Assembly (NCBI GenBank): GCA_022841705.1
Contig: JALHQZ010000002.1
Location: 744,001-808,000 of the forward strand
Length of the DNA stretch: 64,000 nt
Source: Pirellulales bacterium
Lineage (GTDB): Bacteria; Planctomycetota; Planctomycetia; Pirellulales; Lacipirellulaceae
Direction: 5' to 3'
In this document: piece by piece, positions 40,938 through 49,072 of the stretch
Position numbering within the stretch: position 1 is the first letter of the stretch
How the letters are laid out: every line of letters begins with the position of its first letter
Position numbers and translations under genes: made by a program
Notes under the pieces: generated by a model
The model's input: only the letters and a program-made list of their open reading frames with translations
The model's database searches: none
Told to the model about the DNA's origin: nothing

Positions 40938-41134
40938 CGGCTTCCTCTTACCCTTGGGGGGAATTACAGGCCTTCGGGGGAAATCGAAACAAATCGGACG
41001 CGCACCCACCGAGGCGCAGCGATCCGAATTGAATCCGTGTGAGAAGTATCGGATGCACCGGAAGCAACAGTTGAGAAAGATCGGTAAACCTTGCGGGATT
41101 TTCCGGTCGTGCCGCTAGAAGTGCTGGCATGATC

Positions 41135-41215
41135 AGCCGCCGGGCGCTAGCCTCCGGGCGCTCGCTGAATGCGCCGACCGCAGTTGTCGCGACCGGGGGC
41201 TAGCGCCCGGGGGCT
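41135..41215. repeat. Imperfect inverted repeat, CGGGCGCTAGCC family
   Basis: 23-nt arms 41135-41157 and 41193-41215 match at 21 positions; core CGGGCGCTAGC. It lies in the gap upstream of the BBP7 gene. Words differ from the AGCCGCGGG and CGACGGGCT families. Confidence 0.8.
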
Positions 41216-41245
41216 AATGGGCGGCCAAGAAATCGGCCAGAGCGC

Positions 41246-41278
41246 AAAAAAAGCCCCCACAGGTGGGGCAGGGACCTG
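41246..41278 (-). promoter_or_regulatory. Possible transcription attenuator in the BBP7 leader
   Basis: Read on the minus strand: CAGGTCCCTGCCCCACCTG can pair CAGGT with ACCTG, while the overlapping CCCCA-CCTG-TGGGG hairpin is followed by GC and seven T (41246-41252). The two pairings exclude each other. It lies about 310 nt upstream of the BBP7 start. Confidence 0.35.
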
Positions 41279-41519
41279 CGGGAGCCGGGCGTCGAGCTGT
41301 AGAGCTATCGACTTTCCAAATGATAAAGATCGCCGCCGCAAGTTTCAAGTACCGGCGTAGAAAAAAGGTGGGAATTTTCTGCGCAACGCGAAGAGTTGGA
41401 TTTTACCGCCTATTAAGCCAGATTGGCCTTCGTTGCCTTAACCCGTTGGCGGGCATATACTTCCAGCGAAAACAGGCCGATCCTGCCGGCAACCCTGCGC
41501 AAGCTGGATATCACGTCCG

Positions 41520-42428
41520 ATGATCCTTCATTCCCGAAAATTCGTGGCCACCCTCTTCGCCTTGATCGGCTGGGGGCTGGCCGGTGCGGTCTGCTCCGCC
41601 CAGCCAGCGGCCCCTGCCGCCCGCCCCGCACCCAGTAAAATCGCCGAGAAATGGGTCCGCTACGCCGAGGACGCAAGTGGCGATCCCCTCGGAATGCAGA
41701 CCTCGATCGTGCGGTACCAGAAACCGGGCGAAGCAAGTTACGTCGATCTGGTGGGCGCCATCCACGTCGGCGACGCCCAGTATTACGCCGAGCTCAATCG
41801 TCGCTTCGCCCAGTACGATGCGCTGCTGTACGAACTGGTGGCGCCCGAAGGGACTCGCATTGAAAAAGGAACCGTCGCCTCCGATCGCCATCCGCTCGGC
41901 ATGCTGCAGGGGGGAATGAAGGACTTGCTGGAGCTGGAGCACCAACTCGAACAAGTGGACTACACACGGCCGAACTTCGTCCATGCGGACATGTCGCCCG
42001 ATGAATTCTTCAAGAGCATGGATCAGCGGGGTGAAGGAATTCTGCAGATTTTCTTCCGCATGATGGGCGCGTCCATTACCGAGCAAAGCAAACTGCAAGC
42101 GCGGGGAGAGTCGCCCGACATCGATCTGATGAAGGCGCTCTTCGCCCCCGATCGCGCGCGACAACTCAAGATTGCATTCGCCCGGCAACTGACGCAAATG
42201 GAATCGCTGCTCAACGATTTCGGCGGCGCCCAGGGCTCCACGCTCATCACCGAGCGGAATAAGAAGGCGCTCGAAGTGCTCGCCCGCGAGCGCAAAGCGG
42301 GCAAACAAAAGATCGGCATCTTCTACGGCGCCGGGCACTTAAGCGACATGCACGAGCGGATGGTCAAGGACTTCGGCCTGAAGCCCGTGAGCGAAGAATG
42401 GCTCACTGCTTGGGATTTAAGCGAATAG
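41520..42428 (+). CDS. Secreted TraB/PrgY/GumN-like protein
   Basis: 302 aa. Signal peptide with SAQ cleavage region (LIGWGLAGAVCSAQPAA), an Ala/Pro linker, then the TraB/GumN (TIKI-like) fold: LVGAIHVGDAQYYAELNRRFAQYDALLYELVAPEG near residues 78-112, and the C-terminal KIGIFYGAGHLSDMHERMVKDFG. The GxHxG and GAGH(L)xxM motifs are the metal-site/active-site elements shared by the family. No E. coli-type partner genes are near. Likely periplasmic; substrate unknown. ATG 41520 has no obvious Shine-Dalgarno. Confidence 0.86.
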   Translation: MILHSRKFVATLFALIGWGLAGAVCSAQPAAPAARPAPSKIAEKWVRYAEDASGDPLGMQTSIVRYQKPGEASYVDLVGAIHVGDAQYYAELNRRFAQYDALLYELVAPEGTRIEKGTVASDRHPLGMLQGGMKDLLELEHQLEQVDYTRPNFVHADMSPDEFFKSMDQRGEGILQIFFRMMGASITEQSKLQARGESPDIDLMKALFAPDRARQLKIAFARQLTQMESLLNDFGGAQGSTLITERNKKALEVLARERKAGKQKIGIFYGAGHLSDMHERMVKDFGLKPVSEEWLTAWDLSE

Positions 42429-42435
42429 CGCAAAT

Positions 42436-42507
42436 GTACGACTGGATCCTAAGGCGCGTCGGCAACGTCGGCGCCTACTACTCGCCGGGCTGAGAAGCCC
42501 GTCGTAC
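42436..42507. repeat. Intergenic repeat, CGACGGGCT / CGGGCTGAGAAGCCCG family
   Basis: GTACGAC at 42436 and CGGGCTGAGAAGCCCG followed by GTCGTAC at 42486-42507. The right arm is identical to the right arm of the repeat at 62231-62290. It sits between the TraB-like and PEP-CTERM protease genes, just after both stops. Confidence 0.8.
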
Positions 42508-42511
42508 TTGT

Positions 42512-43513
42512 TCAGCGGCGAGCGAAGATCAGCACGCTACCCAACATCGCGACGCTGACGATCCCAAACAGCCACGCTCCCGGCTCGGGAATGGCCTGCC
42601 AGCCAATATCGCGCAACATGCCGATCTCACGCGGACTGAGCGCTTGATCCACGCCGCTGTAAAACGGACTAAGCAGCTCGCCGCCCAGCGTGGCTTCATC
42701 GAGATGGTAGATCGAGGAACCTCCGGCAAACGTTCCGGGGGCATAGAGCTTGGGCCGCACTCCGCCGCCACCGGCTGTGCCTTGAGCGCCATCCCACCAC
42801 AAATCATTGCCGGTGATCTCCGCGGCCCGCGCTGGGTCGGCCGTCGTCAGCGGGGCCATGTTCACTAGCTTCGTGCCGCCGGTCGACGAGGTGTTGACGA
42901 AATAGTCGAAAATCGAGGCCACACCGTTGGGAAAATTTGGATTACTAAAGTACGAACCGCTCTGGTTCAAGAAGCCATCGAATCCCACGCCGTGACCCAG
43001 TTCGTGCAGCGTGACCGTCACCATGTCGATATGCCCGCCAGGGAGACCATTCGTGCCGTAATACCAATTCGTGGCGCCGAGGACGGTGGCGTTATCAACG
43101 TCGCTATTGAAGGTGATATCGATTTCGGGATTGCCATCGATGTCGAAACCGATCAGGTGATTCGTGAGCGCGTAAGGATAGAACACCCCCGCCACGGGCT
43201 GGTTGGGAACATTGAAGTAAAAATTGGTCGCCCCTGCACTGGCGAGCACGGCCGAGCTGGCGCTGCCCCCCAGCGGATCGAACTTCGCCCGCACGGTGAC
43301 GGTTTCGCTGGCGTAGTTAGCCTGCACGAAGCTGCCCATCACGCCCAAGGCGTACTGAAACGCCGTCTGTCGCGCGGGGCCGAACGTGGGGTCGTTGAAG
43401 CCCTCGCCGGGACCATCGGCGTAAAGCGGATTAAAAATCACCGGCGCGGCATTGCCCGCCACCGTCACAACCAAGACCAGCGCACCCGCAAGTGCGCGAC
43501 GAACCAAACCCAT
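42512..43513 (-). CDS. PEP-CTERM zinc metalloprotease
   Basis: 333 aa. Signal peptide (MGLVRRALAGALVLVVTVAGNAAP), then a catalytic domain with HELGHGVGF: His170, Glu171 and His174 form the HExxH zinc site, with a further conserved Gly-x-Gly-Phe. The NF038122-like layout continues with IFDYFVNTSSTGG and ALSPREIGMLRDIGW. The C-terminus is a PEP-CTERM sorting signal: PEPGAWLF, a hydrophobic helix, then FARR, so the protein would be processed by an exosortase and exported. ATG 43513 is the start; the long upstream extension to 43816 is not supported. No exosortase gene is in the window. Confidence 0.88.
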   Translation of the reverse strand: MGLVRRALAGALVLVVTVAGNAAPVIFNPLYADGPGEGFNDPTFGPARQTAFQYALGVMGSFVQANYASETVTVRAKFDPLGGSASSAVLASAGATNFYFNVPNQPVAGVFYPYALTNHLIGFDIDGNPEIDITFNSDVDNATVLGATNWYYGTNGLPGGHIDMVTVTLHELGHGVGFDGFLNQSGSYFSNPNFPNGVASIFDYFVNTSSTGGTKLVNMAPLTTADPARAAEITGNDLWWDGAQGTAGGGGVRPKLYAPGTFAGGSSIYHLDEATLGGELLSPFYSGVDQALSPREIGMLRDIGWQAIPEPGAWLFGIVSVAMLGSVLIFARR

Positions 43514-44012
43514 GATGAAAATCAATGCTGCAAGTGGATTGCGATGCCTAACAACCGACCAGCCGTGATTATGCTTACCGCGGCGGAAAAATGATACAGC
43601 ACGGATGTTCACATCTTCGCGAAAAACAGCTTGTTTCGGGCCACTCCGCAGTCGCACGCACATTCGGCCGGGGGTGCGATTTTGCGCGAACCACCCGTTC
43701 GCCACTCGCGTACATCTGCCCGAGAGGAAGTGGGTTGGCCGAGGGATTGCGGTCCATCGCGTCCGCAAGGTCTTCGCAACTGGTAGAGTTTTCGCCCGTG
43801 GCAGAACTGCTTTCACCGCCAGCGGAATCTTGGCCGAGTTGCTTGCAGTGAGCGAGCACCGTCAGCGGGCGCATCGATAATGATGTAAGCGGACTGCAAT
43901 CCGCATGTAACTTCGTTTTTAGCTTAGAGTTCACGGACGAACTTGTCTCGCCCCGGCAGTGCGCTGCGCTCATGATGCGCTTCGCGCGGCCTGACGATGT
44001 GAGGGTGCGTCC
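43514..44012. other. Intergenic region, no supported gene
   Basis: 499 bp between divergent genes. Open frames exist (for example 43591-43851) but lack ribosome sites, family motifs and codon character. No promoter or RNA gene could be assigned. Confidence 0.55.
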
Positions 44013-44852
44013 GTGTCTGAACTATCCAAGACCATCTCTTCGCTCGTTCTGTTGGCTGCGGGCTTTTGCGCGGCTTCGATGCTAGGTCCGCCCGAGCTGG
44101 CGCAGCAATTAGCGCAGCAGCTTACCGCCCAGCAGCCGGGTGATCCGCTGAATCAATTGCAACCGGTCGCAGGGGCGACTTGGGCGGGGATGACGCCGAT
44201 GCCCAGCAACGGAATCGCTATGTCGCCCAGCGAGGCGCCAAATGAAACGCCAAGTTGGGCCGCGGTTGATCCCGGTCCGCAATCCTTAACGGCGCCGGTG
44301 ACGCTTGACCCTGGGCCAAGCGCTGAAGTCGTGACCGCGGAAGCGGAGCCCACCGCAGACAAACCGTGGCAGTGGCCCCTCACGAACACCGACCAGCAGA
44401 CCGTGGCCGTGCAAACTTCGGCAACCCTGACCGGTGCCGAATTCAGCGCCCCGGCGCTGGCGTGGCAAACGCCCGAATTGCCGGCCGATTCGAAACCCGT
44501 GGCCGCTGTGGCCGCGCCGGTCGAACCCGAAGCGTATCTCGAACACATTGTGGCGGATGGCGACACGCTCGAGCGAATCGCCGAGTTGTATTTGGGAGAT
44601 TCGCGCCGGGCGGATGAAATCTTCGCCCTCAATCGCGATCACCTCACCCAGCCTGATCTCTTGCCGATTGGCGCCGCGATTCGTGCTCCGGCGCGCCGCG
44701 GGCCGCGGCTGCTCAATTCCGTTACAGCCAGCGCTGGTCCGCTCACGCCGGCCGAACGTCCGACGGGAGATGAAAGCCAACTGCTTCCCCGCGTGCGGCT
44801 GCAACCGCCAACCACCGGGGAAGTCGTGTCGTTTGGCGGCGGCGGGTGGTGA
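44013..44852 (+). CDS. LysM-domain envelope protein
   Basis: 279 aa. Hydrophobic N-terminal anchor or signal (ISSLVLLAAGFCAASML), about 130 residues of Ala/Pro/Thr-rich linker, then a single LysM domain near 178-222 (HIVADGDTLERIAELYLGDSRRADEIFALNRDHLTQPDLLPIGAAIRAP), which binds glycan such as peptidoglycan. The C-terminus is short and disordered (VVSFGGGGW). The start is GTG 44013 with GAGGG 8 nt upstream. Likely an envelope-linked protein; partner unknown. The repeat at 44865 follows the stop. Confidence 0.86.
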   Translation: MSELSKTISSLVLLAAGFCAASMLGPPELAQQLAQQLTAQQPGDPLNQLQPVAGATWAGMTPMPSNGIAMSPSEAPNETPSWAAVDPGPQSLTAPVTLDPGPSAEVVTAEAEPTADKPWQWPLTNTDQQTVAVQTSATLTGAEFSAPALAWQTPELPADSKPVAAVAAPVEPEAYLEHIVADGDTLERIAELYLGDSRRADEIFALNRDHLTQPDLLPIGAAIRAPARRGPRLLNSVTASAGPLTPAERPTGDESQLLPRVRLQPPTTGEVVSFGGGGW

Positions 44853-44864
44853 AAGAGGGAGATG

Positions 44865-44952
44865 GGATTTGGAAATTGGGATTTGGGCGGATACCCGAAG
44901 TTTGACCTGATTCTCTTCCCCCCAAATCCCGAATCCTAAATCCCAATTCCCT
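44865..44952. repeat. Inverted repeat made of GGGATTTGGG words
   Basis: Left arm 44865-44888 (GGGATTTGGAAATTGGGA...) and right arm 44922-44952 (CCCAAATCCCGAATCCTAAA...). Each arm is itself a run of near-identical words. It lies between two convergent genes. Confidence 0.75.
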
Positions 44953-44956
44953 CACT

Positions 44957-45949
44957 TCACTTCAACTGCCGCCGCGACCACTCGAAATCGGTCCGCTCAG
45001 AGACATGTTTCTGCAGGAACCGGATAATGGTGTCCGACCCCTTGTCGCCCGCCTGCCGGAGCAGTTCCGTCCCTTGAAGTTTCGATTTTACGTTGTCGCC
45101 GATCTTCATCAGCGAGGGGAGGTCGTCAGGCTGGGCGCTCCGCTCCGGGGGATGATACTTCTCCAGTGATTTGAAGACGCGCTCAGCATCGGCCCGCGCG
45201 CGGCGCTCTTCGCCACCGAAGATCAGCAGCGTGGCGACGTCGCGTTGGATATCTCGCTGCCGGAGAGCCTCGTTAATCGTGATGCCTTGAAACTTCCAGG
45301 GGGGAGAAACCAGCACCATCGCGCGCACGTCCTGCCCCTGCTTCACCGCCGCCAGCGGCGGGGTCGACCAATCGATGGCGGCCCAGTTCACGGCCACGGA
45401 AGCGCCCATTCCGGCGCCCAGCAGGCACAGCTGATTGAGGTTCAGCTCTCCCGCATCGTTTTTTTCGCGAAGCAGTTTGCGGACCGCTTCCATGTCATGC
45501 AAAATCATGTCCTGAAAATCGCGCTTGCTCAGCTTGGCGGCGGAAAGCTCGCGGGTCGCTCCATTGGGGGCCACTTGCCGCACGCTGTCACCATGCCCCC
45601 GGAGATCAACCGTCACAACGGCAAAGGGATCAAACTCAACCCCTGGGGCTGCGCCCTCTTCTCGCTTCTGCGATCCGCGACTCAGTTTCTGTGCCAGCGG
45701 ATCGAAAACGGTGCGCGATTCCTTCCAATCATGCAGCAACAGTACGGGGGTCGCCTTTTTGCCGAGCTTGCTGGGATAGTACGTCGCCACCAGCCGGACG
45801 CCGTCGCGGGTGATCATTTCTTGAATTTGCGGCTCGATTGGGCCACGCTGGGCGTAAAGCAGCGTGGGAACCAACAGCCCAATCGCAAACAACCCAGGAG
45901 CAAGCAGCTCGGCGGCGAGCAGGACAAGTCGAGTGCGAACAGCATTCAT
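44957..45949 (-). CDS. Alpha/beta-hydrolase-fold protein lacking the serine nucleophile
   Basis: 330 aa. A hydrophobic N-terminal segment (LVLLAAELLAPGLFAIGLLVPTLLYAQ) suggests membrane anchor or signal. The fold is of the alpha/beta hydrolase family: VLLLHDWKESRTVFDPLA (oxyanion), VVTVDLRGHGDSVRQV, and the nucleophile elbow LCLLGAGMGASVAVNWAA. The elbow should read GxSxG but is GAGMG, so the catalytic Ser is Gly. Other blocks (AMVLVSPPWKFQGI, LLIFGGEERRARADA) are kept. Probably non-catalytic, perhaps binding. ATG 45949 is chosen; upstream residues to 46081 are unconserved. It diverges from the vWA protein gene. Confidence 0.83.
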   Translation of the reverse strand: MNAVRTRLVLLAAELLAPGLFAIGLLVPTLLYAQRGPIEPQIQEMITRDGVRLVATYYPSKLGKKATPVLLLHDWKESRTVFDPLAQKLSRGSQKREEGAAPGVEFDPFAVVTVDLRGHGDSVRQVAPNGATRELSAAKLSKRDFQDMILHDMEAVRKLLREKNDAGELNLNQLCLLGAGMGASVAVNWAAIDWSTPPLAAVKQGQDVRAMVLVSPPWKFQGITINEALRQRDIQRDVATLLIFGGEERRARADAERVFKSLEKYHPPERSAQPDDLPSLMKIGDNVKSKLQGTELLRQAGDKGSDTIIRFLQKHVSERTDFEWSRRQLK

Positions 45950-46119
45950 AGCGCGGAGTTTGTGAACGGAACGAAGGGGAGCCCGCGCTTCGATTATAAA
46001 CACAAACCGATCGGGGGGGCCAATGTTGCCCCCACGCTGTTGCGGAATCCTCAGAATCTGCGGACAATAAAGGGGTCGCATCGTGCGAATTCACTTGTGT
46101 TGCGGCATTGCTATCCCGT

Positions 46120-48111
46120 ATGAACGGCGTCCCCACCTCACCGCCGCCGCTGACTCACGCTGACCCGGACCCCGTCTCGCGCGGGTTGCGGTTGGGAGCG
46201 GAATGGCTCGCGTTCCTCGCCAGCTTTGCGACCCATCTGGTGGCGCTGGTGCTGTTGGCGATGTGTACGCTCCTCTTGCCTACCCGGCAAACCGTGGAGC
46301 TTACCGCCGACGTTCCAGAGTTCGAAGAAGAACTGCCGCCCGAGGAGTTCCGCTTTTCCGACCTGGTGCAGCCGGAAGTCGGCGCCCTGGCCGACAACGG
46401 CCTGAGCGAAGCGGCCGCCGCGGCGCCAGTGGAAATGCTCGAGTCCGAAGTGGTGCTCGACACCCAACCGGTGGACGACAGCGGCAACTTGGCGGCGTTC
46501 GACGTCGAGCGGCCGATTCTGCAAGGGCCGACGCTCGACGACAATCTGTTGGTCAAGGGCGTGGGCGCCATCGGCGCCACCGGAGCGAGCGGCGCGATCG
46601 ACCGCATCACCAACGAAATCATTCTCTCACTCGACCAGCGGCCGACGCTGGTGATCTGGATGTTCGACGCCTCGGGCAGTCTCAAGGCGCAGCGGGCCGA
46701 AATTATCAAGCGATTTGATCGCGTGTACAAAGAACTCGGCGTGATCGCCGATAGCGGCAATCCCGCGTTCAATGACCAAGAAGAAAAGCCGCTGCTCACC
46801 GCGGTCACTTCATTTGGCGCGCGGTTGAACGAACTGACCGCTGTGCCAACGGACGATGTGGACGAGATTAAGGCGGCCGTGCGCTCGGTGAGCGATGACG
46901 ACAGTGGCCAAGAAAACGTCTTCGGCGCCGTGCTCGCGGTGACGAACAAGTATCGCCATCATCGGCTCAAGAAACCACGCCGCAACGTAATGCTGGTGAT
47001 TTTTAGTGACGAAGCGGGGGACGACATCGCCCAGCTCGACCCCGCGGTCCGCGCCTGCCGCACGCTGGAGATGCCGGTGTTTGTGGTCGGTGTGCCGGCG
47101 CCCTTCGGACGCAGGGAATCGTTCGTGAAGTACATCGACCCCGACCCCAAATACGACCAATCGCCCCAGTTCTTACCAGTGGATCAAGGTCCAGAGTCGC
47201 TGTATCCCGAGCGGATCAAGCTCGACTATTTGGGCCAAGGGGGCGAAGAGATAACGCTCGACTCCGGCTTCGGCCCCTTCGGGCTCACGCGGCTCTGTTT
47301 CGAAACAGGTGGCGCTTACTTTGCCGTCCATCCGCAGCGGCAAGTCGGCCGGCGCGTGAGCGAGTACGAAACGCCACCGATGACCGCGTTTGTTTCCATG
47401 TTCTTCGACCAGCGAATTATGCGTCGCTATCGGCCCGACTACGTGCCGGTCGCCGAATACCAGCGCCTACTCGCGGCCAACGGCGCCCGTCGCGCGCTGG
47501 TTGAAGCCGCGGAGCTCTCGTGGACCGAGCCGATGGAGGGCATTCGGCTCCAATTCCCCAAGCTGGACGACGCACAGTTCGCCAATGACCTGTCGATGGC
47601 CCAGCGTGACGCGGCGAAACTCGAACCCAAGCTTACCCGCTTGGTGAGCGTGCTATCACAAGGCGAGCGCGATCGCCCGAAGCTGGACGAACCGCGCTGG
47701 CAAGCGGGTTATGACTTGGCGATGGGCCGCGCGCTCGCCACGCTGGTGCGGACCGAGGGGTACAACGCCATGCTCGCCCGCGCGAAACAGGGGCTCAAAT
47801 TCAAAGAGGAAGAGAGCGACACTTGGGTGCTGCGGCCGTCTGAAGAAGTCTCCACCGGCAGTGTGCTTGCCAAACAAGCGGCCGCGGCGAAAGAGTACTT
47901 GGAGCGCGTGATCCAAGAGCACCCCGGCACGCCGTGGGAACTGCTGGCGAAGCGCGAGCTGGCGACCCCTTTCGGCTGGAGTTGGGAGGAAGAGTACAAC
48001 CGCCTAGCTGAACGCCTCGCGCAAGCGCAGGAGAACGCAAACACCCCCCCGCCAGAGCGGCCGGAGAATTTGCCGCCGCGGAAAGAACGCCGCCCACCGC
48101 CGAAACTTTAG
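46120..48111 (+). CDS. Membrane-anchored von Willebrand factor A domain protein
   Basis: 663 aa. One transmembrane helix near residues 25-50 (WLAFLASFATHLVALVLLAMCTLLL), an acidic stalk, then a vWA domain (about 175-330) with MIDAS Asp183 in DASGS and a later Asp cluster (FSDEAGDD). The remaining 330 residues are mainly helical with no domain I recognise; the tail is Pro/Arg-rich (PPPERPENLPPRKERRPPPKL). The ATG at 46120 is preferred to TTG 46108. vWA proteins of this sort bind metal-dependent partners; an energised or regulatory role at the inner membrane is possible (inference). The large extracytoplasmic part is expected to be on one side of the membrane only. Confidence 0.85.
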   Translation: MNGVPTSPPPLTHADPDPVSRGLRLGAEWLAFLASFATHLVALVLLAMCTLLLPTRQTVELTADVPEFEEELPPEEFRFSDLVQPEVGALADNGLSEAAAAAPVEMLESEVVLDTQPVDDSGNLAAFDVERPILQGPTLDDNLLVKGVGAIGATGASGAIDRITNEIILSLDQRPTLVIWMFDASGSLKAQRAEIIKRFDRVYKELGVIADSGNPAFNDQEEKPLLTAVTSFGARLNELTAVPTDDVDEIKAAVRSVSDDDSGQENVFGAVLAVTNKYRHHRLKKPRRNVMLVIFSDEAGDDIAQLDPAVRACRTLEMPVFVVGVPAPFGRRESFVKYIDPDPKYDQSPQFLPVDQGPESLYPERIKLDYLGQGGEEITLDSGFGPFGLTRLCFETGGAYFAVHPQRQVGRRVSEYETPPMTAFVSMFFDQRIMRRYRPDYVPVAEYQRLLAANGARRALVEAAELSWTEPMEGIRLQFPKLDDAQFANDLSMAQRDAAKLEPKLTRLVSVLSQGERDRPKLDEPRWQAGYDLAMGRALATLVRTEGYNAMLARAKQGLKFKEEESDTWVLRPSEEVSTGSVLAKQAAAAKEYLERVIQEHPGTPWELLAKRELATPFGWSWEEEYNRLAERLAQAQENANTPPPERPENLPPRKERRPPPKL

Positions 48112-48120
48112 GGGGCCCCT

Positions 48121-48462
48121 TCACTTAGCTTTCATCAGGGCGGCAGTGCCGGGTAAGTTCTCCAGGCCCCATTCCGCTAATGCCATCAGCACCGGACGAA
48201 GAGTTTCACCTTTCTTCGTGAGGCGGTAGGCGTCGCGGCCGGGCGACTCCGGCGAGGGGTATCGCTCCGCGAGGCCCCCTTCCACAAGTTTATCCAACCG
48301 GTCTGCAAGAATGTTGGTTGCGATCTTTTCCGGAGAATTGGCGAACTCCTTGAAATGGGTGCGTCCGAGCGCCATGTCGCGGATTACGAGGATCGTCCAG
48401 CGGTCGCCAATCAGATCCAGTGTGCAGGCGAGCGGGCACGGGCTGCGGCGTTTAGCGGGCAT
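48121..48462 (-). CDS. HxlR-family transcriptional regulator
   Basis: 113 aa winged helix. CPLACTLDLIGDRWTILVIRDMALGRTHFKEFANSPEKIATNILADRLDKLVEGGL is the HxlR signature (winged HTH), followed by DAYRLTKKGETLRPVL. The Cys in SPCPLACTLDLIGDRW sits where redox-sensing HxlR members have theirs. It is divergent from a cupin gene, and two inverted repeats of ACTTGCA-N3-TGCAAGT lie between them; the regulator probably controls both (inference). Confidence 0.93.
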   Translation of the reverse strand: MPAKRRSPCPLACTLDLIGDRWTILVIRDMALGRTHFKEFANSPEKIATNILADRLDKLVEGGLAERYPSPESPGRDAYRLTKKGETLRPVLMALAEWGLENLPGTAALMKAK

Positions 48463-48496
48463 CGACGGCTCCTCTCAGAAAAAGCTGAACTCTCTC

Positions 48497-48524
48497 TTGA
48501 CTGTACGCCGTGCACTTGCATAAT
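48497..48524 (+). promoter_or_regulatory. Promoter of the cupin gene
   Basis: TTGACT (48497-48502), 16 bp, CATAAT (48519-48524). The -10 box lies within operator 1, so a bound repressor would block it. Confidence 0.65.
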
Positions 48525-48530
48525 GCAAGT
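48514..48530. promoter_or_regulatory. HxlR operator 1
   Basis: Perfect inverted repeat ACTTGCA-TAA-TGCAAGT. Identical half-sites to operator 2, with centres 24 bp apart. Confidence 0.8.
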
Positions 48531-48537
48531 TAATGTA

Positions 48538-48554
48538 ACTTGCAATTTGCAAGT
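48538..48554. promoter_or_regulatory. HxlR operator 2
   Basis: Perfect inverted repeat ACTTGCA-ATT-TGCAAGT. It lies between operator 1 and the cupin gene, downstream of the -10 box. Confidence 0.8.
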
Positions 48555-48601
48555 GAATGTGATTGGGAGTTGATCTTTATCGCGAGCATGGAGACGCAAG
48601 C

Positions 48602-49021
48602 GTGTCAACCTTCACAGTGGTGGAAGCCGGGGCGTGGACCAATTTGGGGCAGCAGGTCTTCGAACGTGGGCCGCTGAAAAAGGCGGGGAAAATGTTCCTC
48701 TGCGAGCGACTCGGCGCCACCGGTTGCGAACTCTCGCTGAATCATTTGCGAGCCGGGGATGCGCACGACTTTCTGCACCGACATCGGCAGCACGAAGAGG
48801 TTTACGTAGCGGTGGCGGGGCGCGGCGAGATGATTGTCGATGGCGAGCGGTTTCCCCTGCAAGAAGGAACTGTGGTCCGCGTCGCGCCGGCCGGCGCCCG
48901 TTCCTTGCGGGCTGCGGTTGACCAATCGCTCGACTTCATATGCATTCAGGCGGTCGCTGGAACACTGCAAAATCGAAACGTGTCCGATGGTGAATTGATC
49001 CCGGGTGGCTCGCCCTGGTAA
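48602..49021 (+). CDS. Cupin-domain protein under HxlR control
   Basis: 139 aa single-domain cupin. Motif 1 is GDAHDFLHRHRQHEEVYVAVAGRGEMIVDGERFPL and motif 2 is the later VVRVAPAGARSLRAA. The His/Glu metal ligands (HRHRQHEE) are kept in motif 1, so metal binding is likely, but substrate is unknown. The start is GTG 48602 with GGAG 7-8 nt upstream; TTG 48563 would begin in the operator region and is rejected. It is preceded by a sigma-70-like promoter overlapping HxlR operators, and is likely induced by the ligand or redox signal of that regulator. Confidence 0.87.
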   Translation: MSTFTVVEAGAWTNLGQQVFERGPLKKAGKMFLCERLGATGCELSLNHLRAGDAHDFLHRHRQHEEVYVAVAGRGEMIVDGERFPLQEGTVVRVAPAGARSLRAAVDQSLDFICIQAVAGTLQNRNVSDGELIPGGSPW

Positions 49022-49072
49022 GCGAAAAAAAAGTTACTCTGCCTCCATGCATGCTCACTCAGGGTTTCCGCA

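Larger units (their letters stand above)
40938..41519. other. Long divergent intergenic region with repeat and possible attenuator
   Basis: 582 bp between the BBP7 gene (minus) and the TraB-like gene (plus). It holds the inverted repeat at 41135-41215 and the hairpin at 41246-41278, described separately. No gene or RNA gene is recognised in the rest. Confidence 0.55.

Noticed and set aside
43591..43851. Open frames in the 499-bp gap
   Set aside because: No ribosome site, no motif, odd composition.
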